Shown here: one piece after another, positions 43,139 to 51,943 of the stretch
Numbering within the stretch: position 1 is the stretch's first letter
Layout: the number at the start of each line of letters is the position of its first letter
Assembly (NCBI RefSeq): GCF_003667545.1
Contig: NZ_RCUV01000003.1
Location: 62,001-126,000, forward strand
Length of the DNA stretch: 64,000 bases
Direction: 5' to 3'
Source: Mycetocola manganoxydans
GTDB lineage: Bacteria > Actinomycetota > Actinomycetes > Actinomycetales > Microbacteriaceae
The notes under the pieces: generated by a model
What the model saw: the letters and a program-made list of their open reading frames with translations, nothing else
What the model was told of the DNA's origin: nothing
The model's database searches: none
Position numbers and translations under genes: made by a program

Positions 43139-44209
43139 TCAGCTTACGCTCTCCAGCCGGGCAACACCGATCTTCGAGTCTGCCATGCCATAAAAGACGA
43201 AGTGCACTTCCCCGACCTTCTCGATCGCGGTCGGGAAGACGACGTTCGGAACGATGCCACTCTTTTCATCGTCGGTCTCGGCGGAAAGGAGCGGTTCGGC
43301 GCTGCGCGCCACGACTTTCCACGGCTCGTCGGCGTCGAGGAGGATTCCGCCAGCGGCGTAGTTGACGTTCTGCTGCTGGTCGAATGCGCGAGCGAGCACG
43401 CCGGTCACGCCGTGGTGAAGCAGCAGCCAGCCCTCAGGAACCCGGAGCGGCGCTGGCCCTCCCCCGACCTTGACCGCTTCGAAAGCGAACTCGGGGCCGG
43501 CGAGGAACCGGTGACCTCGCCAGAGCGTCAGTGCCCTGATGTCGCGTTCAACCTCGTCGACCGGGACGAAACTGATCCAGATACTCTGCCGTTCGTCCTC
43601 CACCCCCGCGGGGACCCGGATGCCCTGACCCGGTTTGACCTCGTCGAGATCCCACATCGGACGGTGCAGCACGGCGAAGCTGCGGACACCGTCTGGCGCG
43701 GTCACCGCCTCGGGGAAGAACACGGTGTCCTTGTTGTGGAACAGGTTGAGATCCATGTCGAGGTCCTCGTCGTAGGCGAACAGCACCGGTCCGAGGCGGG
43801 TCCAGGTGCGGAGGTCCGTCGAGGTGGCGATGGCGCTCCGCGGGCCGAGCGGCCCATAGGCGACGTAGGTCATCACGTGCAGACCGAGTTCCTCGATCCA
43901 GGTGATCCGCGGGTCTTCGACGCCGGCGTTGCCGACTCCGCGTTCCCAGCCGCGGTCGGGTGCGAGAACGACTCCCTCTCGCTCCACCGAGACGGGCACG
44001 CCGTCTTCGATCACGACGCGCGCGAGGCCCACGCGTGAGACGTTTCCCGCCTCGACCATGCGGGGAAGCAGGTAGAGCTCACCGTCCGGCCCGCGACCCG
44101 AACCGGGGTTGAGCACTCCTTCAGCTTCCAATTCGTTCCCGGGCTCCGGCGTCATGACGACGCCGACTCGGGTGAGCTGGTAGGGGAATCCGGTGGACTG
44201 AACTGACAT
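43139..44209 (-). CDS. GH130-family glycoside phosphorylase/hydrolase (beta-mannoside type)
   Basis: A 356-residue five-bladed beta-propeller enzyme of family GH130, whose members phosphorylate or hydrolyse beta-mannosides. Typical segments are EAEGVLNPGSGR (about 28-39), GVEDPRITWI (about 95-104, with the catalytic Asp of EDPR) and VNYAAGGILLDADEPW (about 280-295). No signal peptide is present, so it acts in the cytosol on sugar brought in by the ABC transporter encoded upstream. Start ATG is two bases after the permease stop. Whether it is a phosphorylase or a beta-1,2-mannosidase cannot be settled by eye. Confidence 0.85.
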   Translation of the reverse strand: MSVQSTGFPYQLTRVGVVMTPEPGNELEAEGVLNPGSGRGPDGELYLLPRMVEAGNVSRVGLARVVIEDGVPVSVEREGVVLAPDRGWERGVGNAGVEDPRITWIEELGLHVMTYVAYGPLGPRSAIATSTDLRTWTRLGPVLFAYDEDLDMDLNLFHNKDTVFFPEAVTAPDGVRSFAVLHRPMWDLDEVKPGQGIRVPAGVEDERQSIWISFVPVDEVERDIRALTLWRGHRFLAGPEFAFEAVKVGGGPAPLRVPEGWLLLHHGVTGVLARAFDQQQNVNYAAGGILLDADEPWKVVARSAEPLLSAETDDEKSGIVPNVVFPTAIEKVGEVHFVFYGMADSKIGVARLESVS

Positions 44210-44211
44210 GT

Positions 44212-45075
44212 TTAACCTTTCACGCCGGACCCGATGTCCGTGGAGATGAAGAACCGCTGGAAGAAGATGAACAGGATGACGACGGGTGCGGCCAGAACGA
44301 CAGCGCCGGCCAGCATCGCACCGAACGGGTTCGCCGTGGATGCCGCGACGGTTGAGATGTAATTCGCGAGGGAGACGGCCAAAGGCTGCAGGCTCGCTTC
44401 CTTCGTGATGAGGAACGGCCAGAGGAACTCGTTCCACGGTCCGATGAAGGTGAGCAGGATCACGGTGACGAGTGCGGGCCGCACCAGCGGGATGGCAATC
44501 TGCCAGAGCACGCGCAACTCGCCGGCGCCGTCGATACGCGCAGCGTCGAACAGCTCCTTCGGAATTTGCAGGAAGTACTGGCGGAAGATCACGACGGCGG
44601 TCGAGTTGATCAGATACGGCAGGATCATGCCCAGGTGGGTGTCGCCGAGACCGTAGTCGCGGGCGATCATGACGTAGAGCGGGATCATCAGCAGCTGGAA
44701 AGGAACGACCTGCACGAGCAGGGCGAGAGCGAAAACGGTTCCCCGCCCTCGCCACTTGAGGACCGCGAGGGCGTAACCGGTCAGCATCCCGAACACAACC
44801 GTGCCGAGCACGACAGCGCCGGCGAAAATGCCGGAGTTGACGAGGCCCGTCATGAGGTTGATGCGCTCGTTGATGGCGACGTAGTTCTCACCGGTGATGT
44901 TCGCCGGGTTCGGGAAGATCCCGCCGATCGAGGTGTCCGGATTCGTCTGCAGCGACCCGATCACCATGTAGTAAAACGGGAAGAGGAACACGAGTGCGCC
45001 AACACCGAGCACGACGCCACGGAGGATCGTCTGCCCGCGGCTGAGTTCGCCGGGGGCGCGGCGACGAATGGCCAT
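44212..45075 (-). CDS. Carbohydrate ABC transporter permease (MalG-like)
   Basis: A 287-residue permease with six hydrophobic segments and the coupling loop ELFDAARIDGAGELRVLWQIAIP (split, about 189-211). It pairs with the MalF-like permease for sugar import in the GH130 locus. Two starts are adjacent, GTG 45078 and ATG 45075; ATG is preferred because AAAGGAG is then five to six bases away and the ATG shares a base with the previous stop. No ATPase gene is in the operon, so a shared MsiK-type ATPase elsewhere would be needed. Confidence 0.9.
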   Translation of the reverse strand: MAIRRRAPGELSRGQTILRGVVLGVGALVFLFPFYYMVIGSLQTNPDTSIGGIFPNPANITGENYVAINERINLMTGLVNSGIFAGAVVLGTVVFGMLTGYALAVLKWRGRGTVFALALLVQVVPFQLLMIPLYVMIARDYGLGDTHLGMILPYLINSTAVVIFRQYFLQIPKELFDAARIDGAGELRVLWQIAIPLVRPALVTVILLTFIGPWNEFLWPFLITKEASLQPLAVSLANYISTVAASTANPFGAMLAGAVVLAAPVVILFIFFQRFFISTDIGSGVKG

Positions 45076-46040
45076 CACTGCTCCTTTCCACCGGCGAACC
45101 GGTTCTGCAGCAAAGCGATGATGAGAACGACAATGACCAGCACGACACCGATGGCAGCCGCGAAGCCGGGTTTCCCCTGCTGCAGACCCTGCTGGTACAT
45201 CAGGAAGACCGGAGAGGTCGACGCGCCATTCGGCCCGCCGCCCCCGGTGAGGAGGTACGGCTCGGTGAACAGGTTCGCGCCGGTGATCGTCGCGAGCACC
45301 AGAACCAGGACCGTGGCCGGTCGCACTCCGGGAACCGTGACGGAGAAGAAAGATCGCACCGGTCCTGCCCCGTCGGTCGACGCCGACTCGTACAGCTCGT
45401 TCGGCACGTTCTGGAGGGCGGCGAGGTAGAGAAGGATGAAGAAGCCGAGCTGCTTCCAGGTGACGAAGAGGGCGATGGTGGGCATGGCGAGGGTCGGGTT
45501 GATGAGCCAGGACGGGTCAGGAGCGATCGGTCCGAGCACCGTGTTGATCAGCCCGCCGCCACTGAACATGAACAGCCAGACACCGACGACCGCGACGCTC
45601 GCCGTGACGTACGGCACATAGAAGCTCACGCGCAGGAACGCCCGGAGGTGGACCACCCGGTTGAGCGCGGTCGCGAGCACGATCGAGAGCACGACGGTGA
45701 GCGGGACGTTGATGATGAGGAAGACGCCGACGTTGAGGAACGAACGGAGAACTTCGGGATCGGTCAGCGCTTCGACATAATTGTCGATTCCGACGAACGG
45801 CCGGTCGACCGTCGCCCCTGGAGCTGAGAAGAAGTAGTCGTGCAGCGACATGTACACGGCGAAGATGAGCGGGTACGCGAAGACGAGGGCGACGAAGAGC
45901 AGGTATGGCGCGCTGAGCAAAGCGCCGAGCGGGTTCTTGCCGAACACCCGCTGTGTCGCCGGAGGCTTACGTCCTGCGCCCCCGGCCGGGCCGCGGGGGT
46001 TGGTGACCCCCGCGGAACGGCCGAGCGTTCTGGATGACAT
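45075..46040 (-). CDS. Carbohydrate ABC transporter permease (MalF-like)
   Basis: A 321-residue permease with a basic N terminus, six hydrophobic segments and the loop ELYESASTDGAGPVRSFFSVTVPG (split, about 229-252). Works with the MalG-like partner and the binding protein upstream (three-base gap to it). Part of the LacI-controlled GH130 operon, so mannoside or a related oligosaccharide is the likely cargo. Confidence 0.9.
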   Translation of the reverse strand: MSSRTLGRSAGVTNPRGPAGGAGRKPPATQRVFGKNPLGALLSAPYLLFVALVFAYPLIFAVYMSLHDYFFSAPGATVDRPFVGIDNYVEALTDPEVLRSFLNVGVFLIINVPLTVVLSIVLATALNRVVHLRAFLRVSFYVPYVTASVAVVGVWLFMFSGGGLINTVLGPIAPDPSWLINPTLAMPTIALFVTWKQLGFFILLYLAALQNVPNELYESASTDGAGPVRSFFSVTVPGVRPATVLVLVLATITGANLFTEPYLLTGGGGPNGASTSPVFLMYQQGLQQGKPGFAAAIGVVLVIVVLIIALLQNRFAGGKEQ

Positions 46041-46043
46041 GGC

Positions 46044-47345
46044 TTAGCCCTCTTCGGCCAGAGCGTCGACCTTCTCTGCCGCTGCCGTGAGCGCTTCCTC
46101 GAGATCGCCTTCACCGGAGATCACTGCGCGGGTGTATGCGTCGCGAAGATCCTGGAGCATCTCGACCGTGTTGCTTCCTGCAGGGACCTCGACGGTCCGC
46201 GCCGCCTGGTCACCGAACTGGGTGTACGCCGGGTTCGCCTCGAAGTAATCCGGGTACGTGTCGGGAAGGTTCGCACGCAGTGGCATCTGTCCGGTCAGTT
46301 CGAGGAGCTGGCCGTCCTGTTCCTCACTCGTGGCGAACTTGAGCACGTCCCACGCGGTCGCCTGGTTCTCGCAGGCCGAGTACAGGCCGACATTCTTGGC
46401 ATCGCTGAAGGTGTAGGTGTCCTCCGGTGCTGTGCCGTCGCTTGTCGGAACAGGAACGGCTCCCCAGTTGACGGCATCCTGATAGACGGAAACCGCCCAC
46501 GGGCCGACGATCGCCATGGCTGCCTCCCCGTCGGCGAACGCGTCGCCCTGGTACTGCTCGCGACCGGAGAGACCCTCGTCATAGAGCGTCTTCCAGAACT
46601 CGGCGACAGCGATTCCCTCGTCGCCGGCGAATGTGGCCTTGCCGTCCTCGACGAGTCCCATACCGCCAGTTTCAGCGGCGAACAGGGGCAGGAAGTCGAA
46701 TTGCGTCTGGAAGAACTCGCTCGTGGGCGCCGGGTTGATGGCGAAGGGGGCTGCTCCGGATTCGACGAGCGTCCGCGATGTCGCGAGGAAGTCGTCGTAG
46801 GTCGACAGCTCCGGGTTCTCCGGGTCGAGTCCCGCGGTGGCGAACATGTCCTTGTTGTAGAAGATCATGACGGGGTTCGACTTCCACGGCATCTGGAAGT
46901 AGCCACCATCGGGTGCTTCGTATTGAGCGGCCGATTCCCCGCTGCGTTCCTCGATGTACGAGGCACCGTCTTCGAACGACGCCAGGTCGACGAGGCCGCC
47001 CTGTTTCTGGAACTGGCCCACGGCGGATGGCGCGGTGTTGAACACGAGGCACGGCGCGGTGCCTGCGGTGATGGCAGCGCCGATGACCTCTTCACTCGAC
47101 TTGCCCGCCGGGATCTCCTGCCCGGTGACCTGTTCGTCGGGGTTTTCGGCGTTCCAGGCCTCGACCATGGCTTTGCCCCAGGCGACTTCCTGCTCGTTGT
47201 TCGAGTACCAGATGGTGATGTCTCCCCGGGCGGAGACGGCGTCGCTGGCGCCACCTCCACCACCTCCTCCACCCGAACAGGCGGTGAGTGCGAGAAGGGC
47301 GACGGCTGCTGTGGCTGTCGCGGCGATCCGAGTGCGTCGTTGCAC
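46044..47345 (-). CDS. Extracellular solute-binding lipoprotein for oligosaccharide
   Basis: A 433-residue family-1 sugar-binding lipoprotein with lipobox LALTACS and a run of glycines after the Cys. DITIWYSNNEQEVAWGKAMV and PWKSNPVMIFYNKDMF (about 143-158) are typical of MalE-like proteins. GTG start with AAGGAG upstream is chosen because it begins the signal peptide. First transporter gene after the LacI regulator in the GH130 locus; the ligand is probably a mannose-containing oligosaccharide (inference). Confidence 0.9.
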   Translation of the reverse strand: MQRRTRIAATATAAVALLALTACSGGGGGGGGASDAVSARGDITIWYSNNEQEVAWGKAMVEAWNAENPDEQVTGQEIPAGKSSEEVIGAAITAGTAPCLVFNTAPSAVGQFQKQGGLVDLASFEDGASYIEERSGESAAQYEAPDGGYFQMPWKSNPVMIFYNKDMFATAGLDPENPELSTYDDFLATSRTLVESGAAPFAINPAPTSEFFQTQFDFLPLFAAETGGMGLVEDGKATFAGDEGIAVAEFWKTLYDEGLSGREQYQGDAFADGEAAMAIVGPWAVSVYQDAVNWGAVPVPTSDGTAPEDTYTFSDAKNVGLYSACENQATAWDVLKFATSEEQDGQLLELTGQMPLRANLPDTYPDYFEANPAYTQFGDQAARTVEVPAGSNTVEMLQDLRDAYTRAVISGEGDLEEALTAAAEKVDALAEEG

Positions 47346-47356
47346 GGTGTTTCTCC

Positions 47357-48406
47357 TTATCGGTGGGCGGCGTGGTGGCCGCTGTCTGATGGTGCTGGGC
47401 CGGTGGAGGCCCGGATGAGTAGTGAGGCTGGCGGAAGTTCGACGCTCTCTGCTGAGCCGGAGCCGATGAGCTCCAGCAGAGTGCGTGCTGCAACCATGCC
47501 CCACTCCACCGGGTCGCTCGTGATGGTGGTGAGGGCAGGAAAGACATAGCCGGAGATGTCGGTACCGTCGAAGCCCGTGATCGACAGATCGGCGGGAACG
47601 CGAAGTCCCCGCTGCTGTGCGACGCCGAGCCCGGCGATCGCCATCGGGTCGTTGGCGTAGACGATCGCTGTCGGAGGGTGGGAATTGTCGAGGAGCCGTT
47701 TCGTGGCATCCGCACCGTTGGAGGCGGAGAAATCGGTGTCGATCACAAGCGACGGGTCGAGCCCTGCCTCGCGCATTGCTTCGTCGAATGAGCTTCGGCG
47801 ACGTCCGCCGTGCATCATCATCGGGTCGCCGGCGACGTGCGCGATGCGGGAATGACCAAGCGAAACGAGGTGTTCGACGGCGCTCGCGATTCCGTGGGTA
47901 TCGTCGACCTGGACGAACGGCATGTCGTCACGCCCTGTGGGGTGACCGAGGGCGACAGCGGGTAGACCGAGGTCGGCGAGGACGGCGAAGCGCTCGTCGT
48001 TTTCCCGGAGGTCGGTGAGGAAGACGCCATCGACACGGTTGTCGCCCGCGAGGGTGCGGTAGGTGCGGAGTTCGGCTTCGGCGTCGGGGACGACGCTGAG
48101 CACGAGCGCCCTGCCCTCTTCGGTGAGGGCGGATTCGACTCCCGCGATGAAAGCGGGAAAGAACGGGTCCGCGCTGATGACTTCGGCCTTGCGGCGAATC
48201 ACGAGACCGAGAGCGAACGAGGTGCGCGTCGACAGGGACCGAGCGGAGAGGCTGGGTCGCCAGCCGAGGTCGCCCGCCACCTCGAGGATGCGTTTGCGCG
48301 TCTCAGGAGAGACACCCGGCTTGTCGTTGAGCGCGAAGGAGACCAGGCCTTTGCTGACTCCGGCGGTGCGTGCGACATCCGTGATGGTCGGCTTGCGAAT
48401 CGCCAT
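47357..48406 (-). CDS. LacI-family transcriptional regulator of the GH130 locus
   Basis: A 349-residue repressor: HTH (residues 5-55, TITDVARTAGVSKGLVSFALN) and a periplasmic-binding-like effector domain (about 60-345). The start at 48406 has GGAGGCG upstream. It lies at the head of the transporter/GH130 operon, with two repeats of ACCGGTTTAGG just upstream, the kind of near-palindrome LacI proteins bind, implying autoregulation and control of the operon. The effector is probably the imported sugar or a breakdown product. Confidence 0.93.
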   Translation of the reverse strand: MAIRKPTITDVARTAGVSKGLVSFALNDKPGVSPETRKRILEVAGDLGWRPSLSARSLSTRTSFALGLVIRRKAEVISADPFFPAFIAGVESALTEEGRALVLSVVPDAEAELRTYRTLAGDNRVDGVFLTDLRENDERFAVLADLGLPAVALGHPTGRDDMPFVQVDDTHGIASAVEHLVSLGHSRIAHVAGDPMMMHGGRRRSSFDEAMREAGLDPSLVIDTDFSASNGADATKRLLDNSHPPTAIVYANDPMAIAGLGVAQQRGLRVPADLSITGFDGTDISGYVFPALTTITSDPVEWGMVAARTLLELIGSGSAESVELPPASLLIRASTGPAPSDSGHHAAHR

Positions 48407-48444
48407 GACGCCTCCACACTGAGTAACGGATGCCGCGGTGCAGC

Positions 48445-48479
48445 TTAACCGGTTTAGGTTCAAGCTATACCGGTTTAGG
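48445..48479 (-). promoter_or_regulatory. Twin LacI-type operators
   Basis: TTAACCGGTTTAGG (48445-48458) and TATACCGGTTTAGG (48466-48479) share the core ACCGGTTTAGG at a 21-bp spacing, two helical turns. Each is centred on ACCGGT. They lie 39-73 bases upstream of the lacI-type gene start. Confidence 0.7.
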
Positions 48480-48582
48480 TGTTGGGTCAAGGATTCCCAT
48501 CGAACTTCCGTTTCTCTTCAGGATGTTTGGGCTTGAAAATCATCCACAGCCGGGTCTTTTCACCGGCTTCATATCGGCGGAA

Positions 48583-48610
48583 TGTCGGTGGTCGCCGGAA
48601 GAATTGAGGC
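48583..48610 (+). promoter_or_regulatory. Conserved box upstream of DUF222/HNH gene 2
   Basis: TGTCGGTGGTC (48583-48593), ten bases, TTGAGGC, ATG: the same arrangement as before copy 1 at 4375-4402. Sequence between and further upstream is not conserved. Confidence 0.55.
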
Positions 48611-50185
48611 ATGGAAGAACTCCACGACGACAGTAACGAGAGGCGCGCTGAACGGCAGCCGAACCTCTCATCCAGATCGCCGCTCGAGTGCGACGACGTG
48701 GAGTTCGTAGGCACCTGGCCGCCTCTTCAGGAGTTCGACGACGCGGCGACCGACGACCTCGAGGCGCCTGCCCCGCAACTCATCGAGTCGACCTACACCA
48801 GAGTCCTCGCCGAAGGCTGCTCGAGCATCGTGGATGAGATCGCGGCGGTCGAGCGGGCAGACGCCAGGCGGCAGGCATGGAAGGTCGAGCTCATCGATGA
48901 GGCGAGGCGCGCATCCGAGGCGACGCTGCACGGGGTGCGGGTGTTCGGCTCGACGCTGTCGCCGGCGAAGCTGCAGGAGATGGCGCGACGATCGCTCGTC
49001 GCAGAACTCGCCTGTGCGTTGAGGATGCCGGAGGCCACGGTGATCGGGATGATCACCGAAGCGGAGGCGTTGACGGGTCGGCTTCCAGAGACCATGGCTG
49101 CCCTGAGGGCCGGCGACGTCTCGTATCGGCATGCTCGAGTGATGGTCGACCAGACTGCCACCCTCGGGGACGATGCCGCCCTGGCGCTCGAGGAACAGGC
49201 GCTGCCGCATGCGAGGGCGCTGACGGTCACCAAGTTTCGCGCGAAGACGCGCCTGCTGCGCGAGAGACTCGACCCGGAGTCGGTCACCGAGCGCGTCACC
49301 CGCTCCGCGAAGGACCGCCGCCTCGAATTTGAGTCCGCCGACGACGGGATGGCGTGGCTGAGCCTGTACACGACCGCCCCGGAGGCCATCTCGATCTTCG
49401 GCGCCGCACGCCAAGCCGCGACAGCGCTGCGGGATCCTCGTGATCCGCGCACGCTTGCCCAGCTCACGGCAGATGTGTTCACCGATGCTGTGTCGGCAGG
49501 GCTCTCCGGCGACATTGCGCCGACGCCAGGGGGAACGGAGGTCGGGGCTGCGCTTGGCGCCGGGGCTCCCCTTGGCTCCGGCTCCGCCTTTCGCCGTATC
49601 TCGCCGACCGTGACCGTGACGGTTCCCGCCCTCACCCTTCTGGGGATCACGGACTCCCCGGCCGTTCTCGAGGGCTACGGTCCGATCGACGCTGACAGTG
49701 CCCGGGCTCTCGCCCGGCAGTCCACAGTTTGGTACCGGATGCTGACCGATCCGAGAACGGGTGCCCCGATTGCCCTGGACAGTACTCAGTACCGTCCGAC
49801 CGAATCGATGAAGCGGTACCTTCGTTACCGCGACGGAACCTGCAGGTTCCCGGGGTGCAATCGAGCCGCGACACACTGTGACCTCGACCATACGAAGGCT
49901 GCCGAATTCGGCGGCCCGACCGAATGCGAGAACCTGTCGCACCTGTGTCGCAAGCATCATCGGCTGAAGCATCAGTCCACCTGGGGTGTGGAACAGCGAG
50001 GCCAGGGAGTACTCGAGTGGGTCTCGCCCGGCGGCGCGACCTACGTCACCGAACCCGAGGTGTTGCTTACTCCGCCTGGCTTCGGAGTTGAAGCGCAGCC
50101 GCCACAGGAGCGGGCACAATTCGAGCAGCGAGACCTGCCGGAGGCGCCGCCCGTTCCGAGACACGATGAACCGCCACCGTTCTGA
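48611..50185 (+). CDS. DUF222 and HNH endonuclease domain protein (13E12 family), copy 2
   Basis: A 524-residue paralogue of the protein at 4403-5857. DUF222 spans about residues 65-370 and the HNH domain about 405-455 with CRFPGC, CDLDHTKAAEFGG and LCRKHHRLKH; zinc Cys and metal-binding His residues are intact. Shared stretches include DGMAWLSLYTTAPEA and the YGPIDADSARALARQ region, and the tail ends EPPPF. It stands alone between the LacI operon and the Cache gene, with no obvious partner. Function unknown. Confidence 0.9.
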   Translation: MEELHDDSNERRAERQPNLSSRSPLECDDVEFVGTWPPLQEFDDAATDDLEAPAPQLIESTYTRVLAEGCSSIVDEIAAVERADARRQAWKVELIDEARRASEATLHGVRVFGSTLSPAKLQEMARRSLVAELACALRMPEATVIGMITEAEALTGRLPETMAALRAGDVSYRHARVMVDQTATLGDDAALALEEQALPHARALTVTKFRAKTRLLRERLDPESVTERVTRSAKDRRLEFESADDGMAWLSLYTTAPEAISIFGAARQAATALRDPRDPRTLAQLTADVFTDAVSAGLSGDIAPTPGGTEVGAALGAGAPLGSGSAFRRISPTVTVTVPALTLLGITDSPAVLEGYGPIDADSARALARQSTVWYRMLTDPRTGAPIALDSTQYRPTESMKRYLRYRDGTCRFPGCNRAATHCDLDHTKAAEFGGPTECENLSHLCRKHHRLKHQSTWGVEQRGQGVLEWVSPGGATYVTEPEVLLTPPGFGVEAQPPQERAQFEQRDLPEAPPVPRHDEPPPF

Positions 50186-50211
50186 CGAGGCAGCGCCCCT
50201 CGCAACCGCGC

Positions 50212-50934
50212 TCAGCGAAGAATGACGACCTCGAGGTCGACAGCGTCGCATCCGCGTCGTTCGAGGACCTCGACCCGGTCCGCTCGAAGGACATCACCGG
50301 CGGAGAAGCGGCGATCTGTCGAGACGAGAACGCGGTTCACCCCGTTCACGAGGAGCACCGGGCTCGCGAGCGCCCGGAGCGGCGGCGTCAGGCGCCGCTC
50401 GATGGTTTCGATCAGCACATCAAGGCCGGCGACTCCGACGAAATTGCCGTCGACCGTCACCGGAGCTGCCGCGGTCATGGTGTACTCATCGCTGCACAGA
50501 TAATCGACATAGGGCCCGGCGACGTGAGAGTTTCCGGTCAGCGACGGGACCCGGAACCACTCCAGGTCGCGATAGTCGATGCTCTGCTTGATGGATCGCG
50601 GAGGGAAGACAAGCTTCCGCCGATCCGCACCCTGCCACCACGCCAGGTGGCTGGGCGCATCGGCCAGCAGATCCACGGTCGCGATGAACCCGGCACCGTA
50701 AATCGGCTCATCGGCGAAGTCAAGCAACTCGTGCGCGTGCGGTTCGACGAGGTCATCCATGCGAGTAGCCGTCAGCCCGTCGCCGCCGCTTTCGACGATC
50801 TCACTCGCGAGCCGCGCTGCGTGTTCCTCGAGCATCGGCAGCAGCTTCGCGAAGTAGGCAGAAACGATCGAGGAAGCTGACTCGAGTACCGGCGTCTCGG
50901 CATCCCCGAGCGTCTGGACCGCCGTCGCAGACAT
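50212..50934 (-). CDS. Soluble Cache-domain protein
   Basis: A 240-residue protein without signal peptide or membrane segment. The ligand-pocket pattern of a dCache domain is clear: YRDLEWFRVPSL (121-132, Tyr121 and Trp126), VAGPYVDYLCSDEYTMTAAAP (split, 138-158, Tyr142 and Asp144) and GVAGLDVLIETIER (167-180, Asp172). These positions resemble the amine/amino-acid-binding motif of sensor Cache domains, which normally lie outside the cell. ATG at 50934 is set by AAGGGAG. It lies behind the GntR gene and near a polyamine-type importer, so it may sense or sequester an amine in the cytosol (inference). Confidence 0.78.
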   Translation of the reverse strand: MSATAVQTLGDAETPVLESASSIVSAYFAKLLPMLEEHAARLASEIVESGGDGLTATRMDDLVEPHAHELLDFADEPIYGAGFIATVDLLADAPSHLAWWQGADRRKLVFPPRSIKQSIDYRDLEWFRVPSLTGNSHVAGPYVDYLCSDEYTMTAAAPVTVDGNFVGVAGLDVLIETIERRLTPPLRALASPVLLVNGVNRVLVSTDRRFSAGDVLRADRVEVLERRGCDAVDLEVVILR

Positions 50935-51007
50935 ACCGTCTCCCTTCTTCGAGCGCTGCGCCTCAACGACGTCACCGTGATCGGCATCGTACACAGGCTG
51001 CACCGGA

Positions 51008-51799
51008 TCAGGCATCATCGGCCCGCAAGCGGAGCTCGTCAAGCGCATCGATGGCGTCTGCGATCAGACGCTCAATGGCTGCTCCTGCAGCATCCTCATC
51101 ACCCGATTCGACCGCACCGAGTACATTCTCGAACAACTCGCGGTGGTGCACGCGGATGCCGGCATCGACATCGATGAGACGGAGCAGCGGTGAGAATTCC
51201 GCCTGCAGTCGCATCTGGTCGCGAGTGAGGCGCGCCGACTGGCTGAGGGCCACGAGTTCAAGGACGAGATCGTCCATGGTTTGACGCCACGCACCGAGTT
51301 CAGTCGGGGTGAGCTCACGCCCGGCGAGGCCATCCAGCCTGCCCAGCCGCGAACGGATTGCCGCAACCTCGACCGGCGCCGAGCGACGCGCAGCGAGGCG
51401 GACTCCCGCCATCGTCAAAGCGGCGTAGTGCACGCCAAGGTCTCGGATCGCGAACCGCGAGGACGCCAAGAGCGTTTCGCGAGCGAATTCGAGAGGATCG
51501 GCTTCCTCGGAGACGAAGCTGCCACCGTTCCTGCCGCGACGGGTGACGACGAGTCCGCGGGATCGCAATCCGAGAAGCGCCTCGCGAACGGTGACTGGCG
51601 CAACACCCATCGTGCGCGCAAGGTCCGCCTCCGATGGCAGCCGATCGCCGGCCCTCAGATGCCCTCCGGTGATTGCCTCGGATATCCGCCGTTCCACGAG
51701 TTCGGCCCGACCGGCGTCACCGATCGGCAGAAACATCGCACCCTGGAGTCGATGTGGTCGCCGATCCGACGCCTGGGGCTGGCTGCTCACGATCCCCAT
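51008..51799 (-). CDS. GntR/FadR-family transcriptional regulator
   Basis: A 263-residue regulator with a winged helix (about 28-95, LPSEADLARTMGVAPVTVREALLGL) and a helical FCD effector domain (about 105-255). It is divergent from the polyamine-type ABC operon and upstream of the Cache gene, and a palindrome TGTCACGATTGTGACA lies between. The start at 51799 is chosen by protein length; other ATG/GTG codons nearby are possible. Probably represses the transporter operon unless its ligand is present. Confidence 0.85.
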   Translation of the reverse strand: MGIVSSQPQASDRRPHRLQGAMFLPIGDAGRAELVERRISEAITGGHLRAGDRLPSEADLARTMGVAPVTVREALLGLRSRGLVVTRRGRNGGSFVSEEADPLEFARETLLASSRFAIRDLGVHYAALTMAGVRLAARRSAPVEVAAIRSRLGRLDGLAGRELTPTELGAWRQTMDDLVLELVALSQSARLTRDQMRLQAEFSPLLRLIDVDAGIRVHHRELFENVLGAVESGDEDAAGAAIERLIADAIDALDELRLRADDA

Positions 51800-51850
51800 C
51801 CTCTCACTCGGCACCTGTAGCCGCCCTCCGACGATGACGCGGAACGCGAA

Positions 51851-51900
51851 TGTCACGATTGTGACACACGCTTGAAATATGACATCTGGTTTTATATGTT
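51851..51900 (+). promoter_or_regulatory. Operator and promoter of the polyamine-type transporter operon
   Basis: Palindrome TGTCAC-GATT-GTGACA (51851-51866) is followed by a -35-like TTGAAA (51872-51877) and, 17 bases on, a -10-like TATGTT (51895-51900). The palindrome is a plausible GntR-family site positioned just upstream of the promoter. Confidence 0.6.
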
Positions 51901-51943
51901 TACTCGTGCACGGAGCACAGAGTCGTCCCGAGGAGAGAACCGC

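Noticed and set aside
43139-44755. A 538-codon reading ending in GH130
   Set aside because: The N-terminal 182 codons are an out-of-frame shadow of the MalG-like gene; ATG at 44209 follows its stop by two bases.
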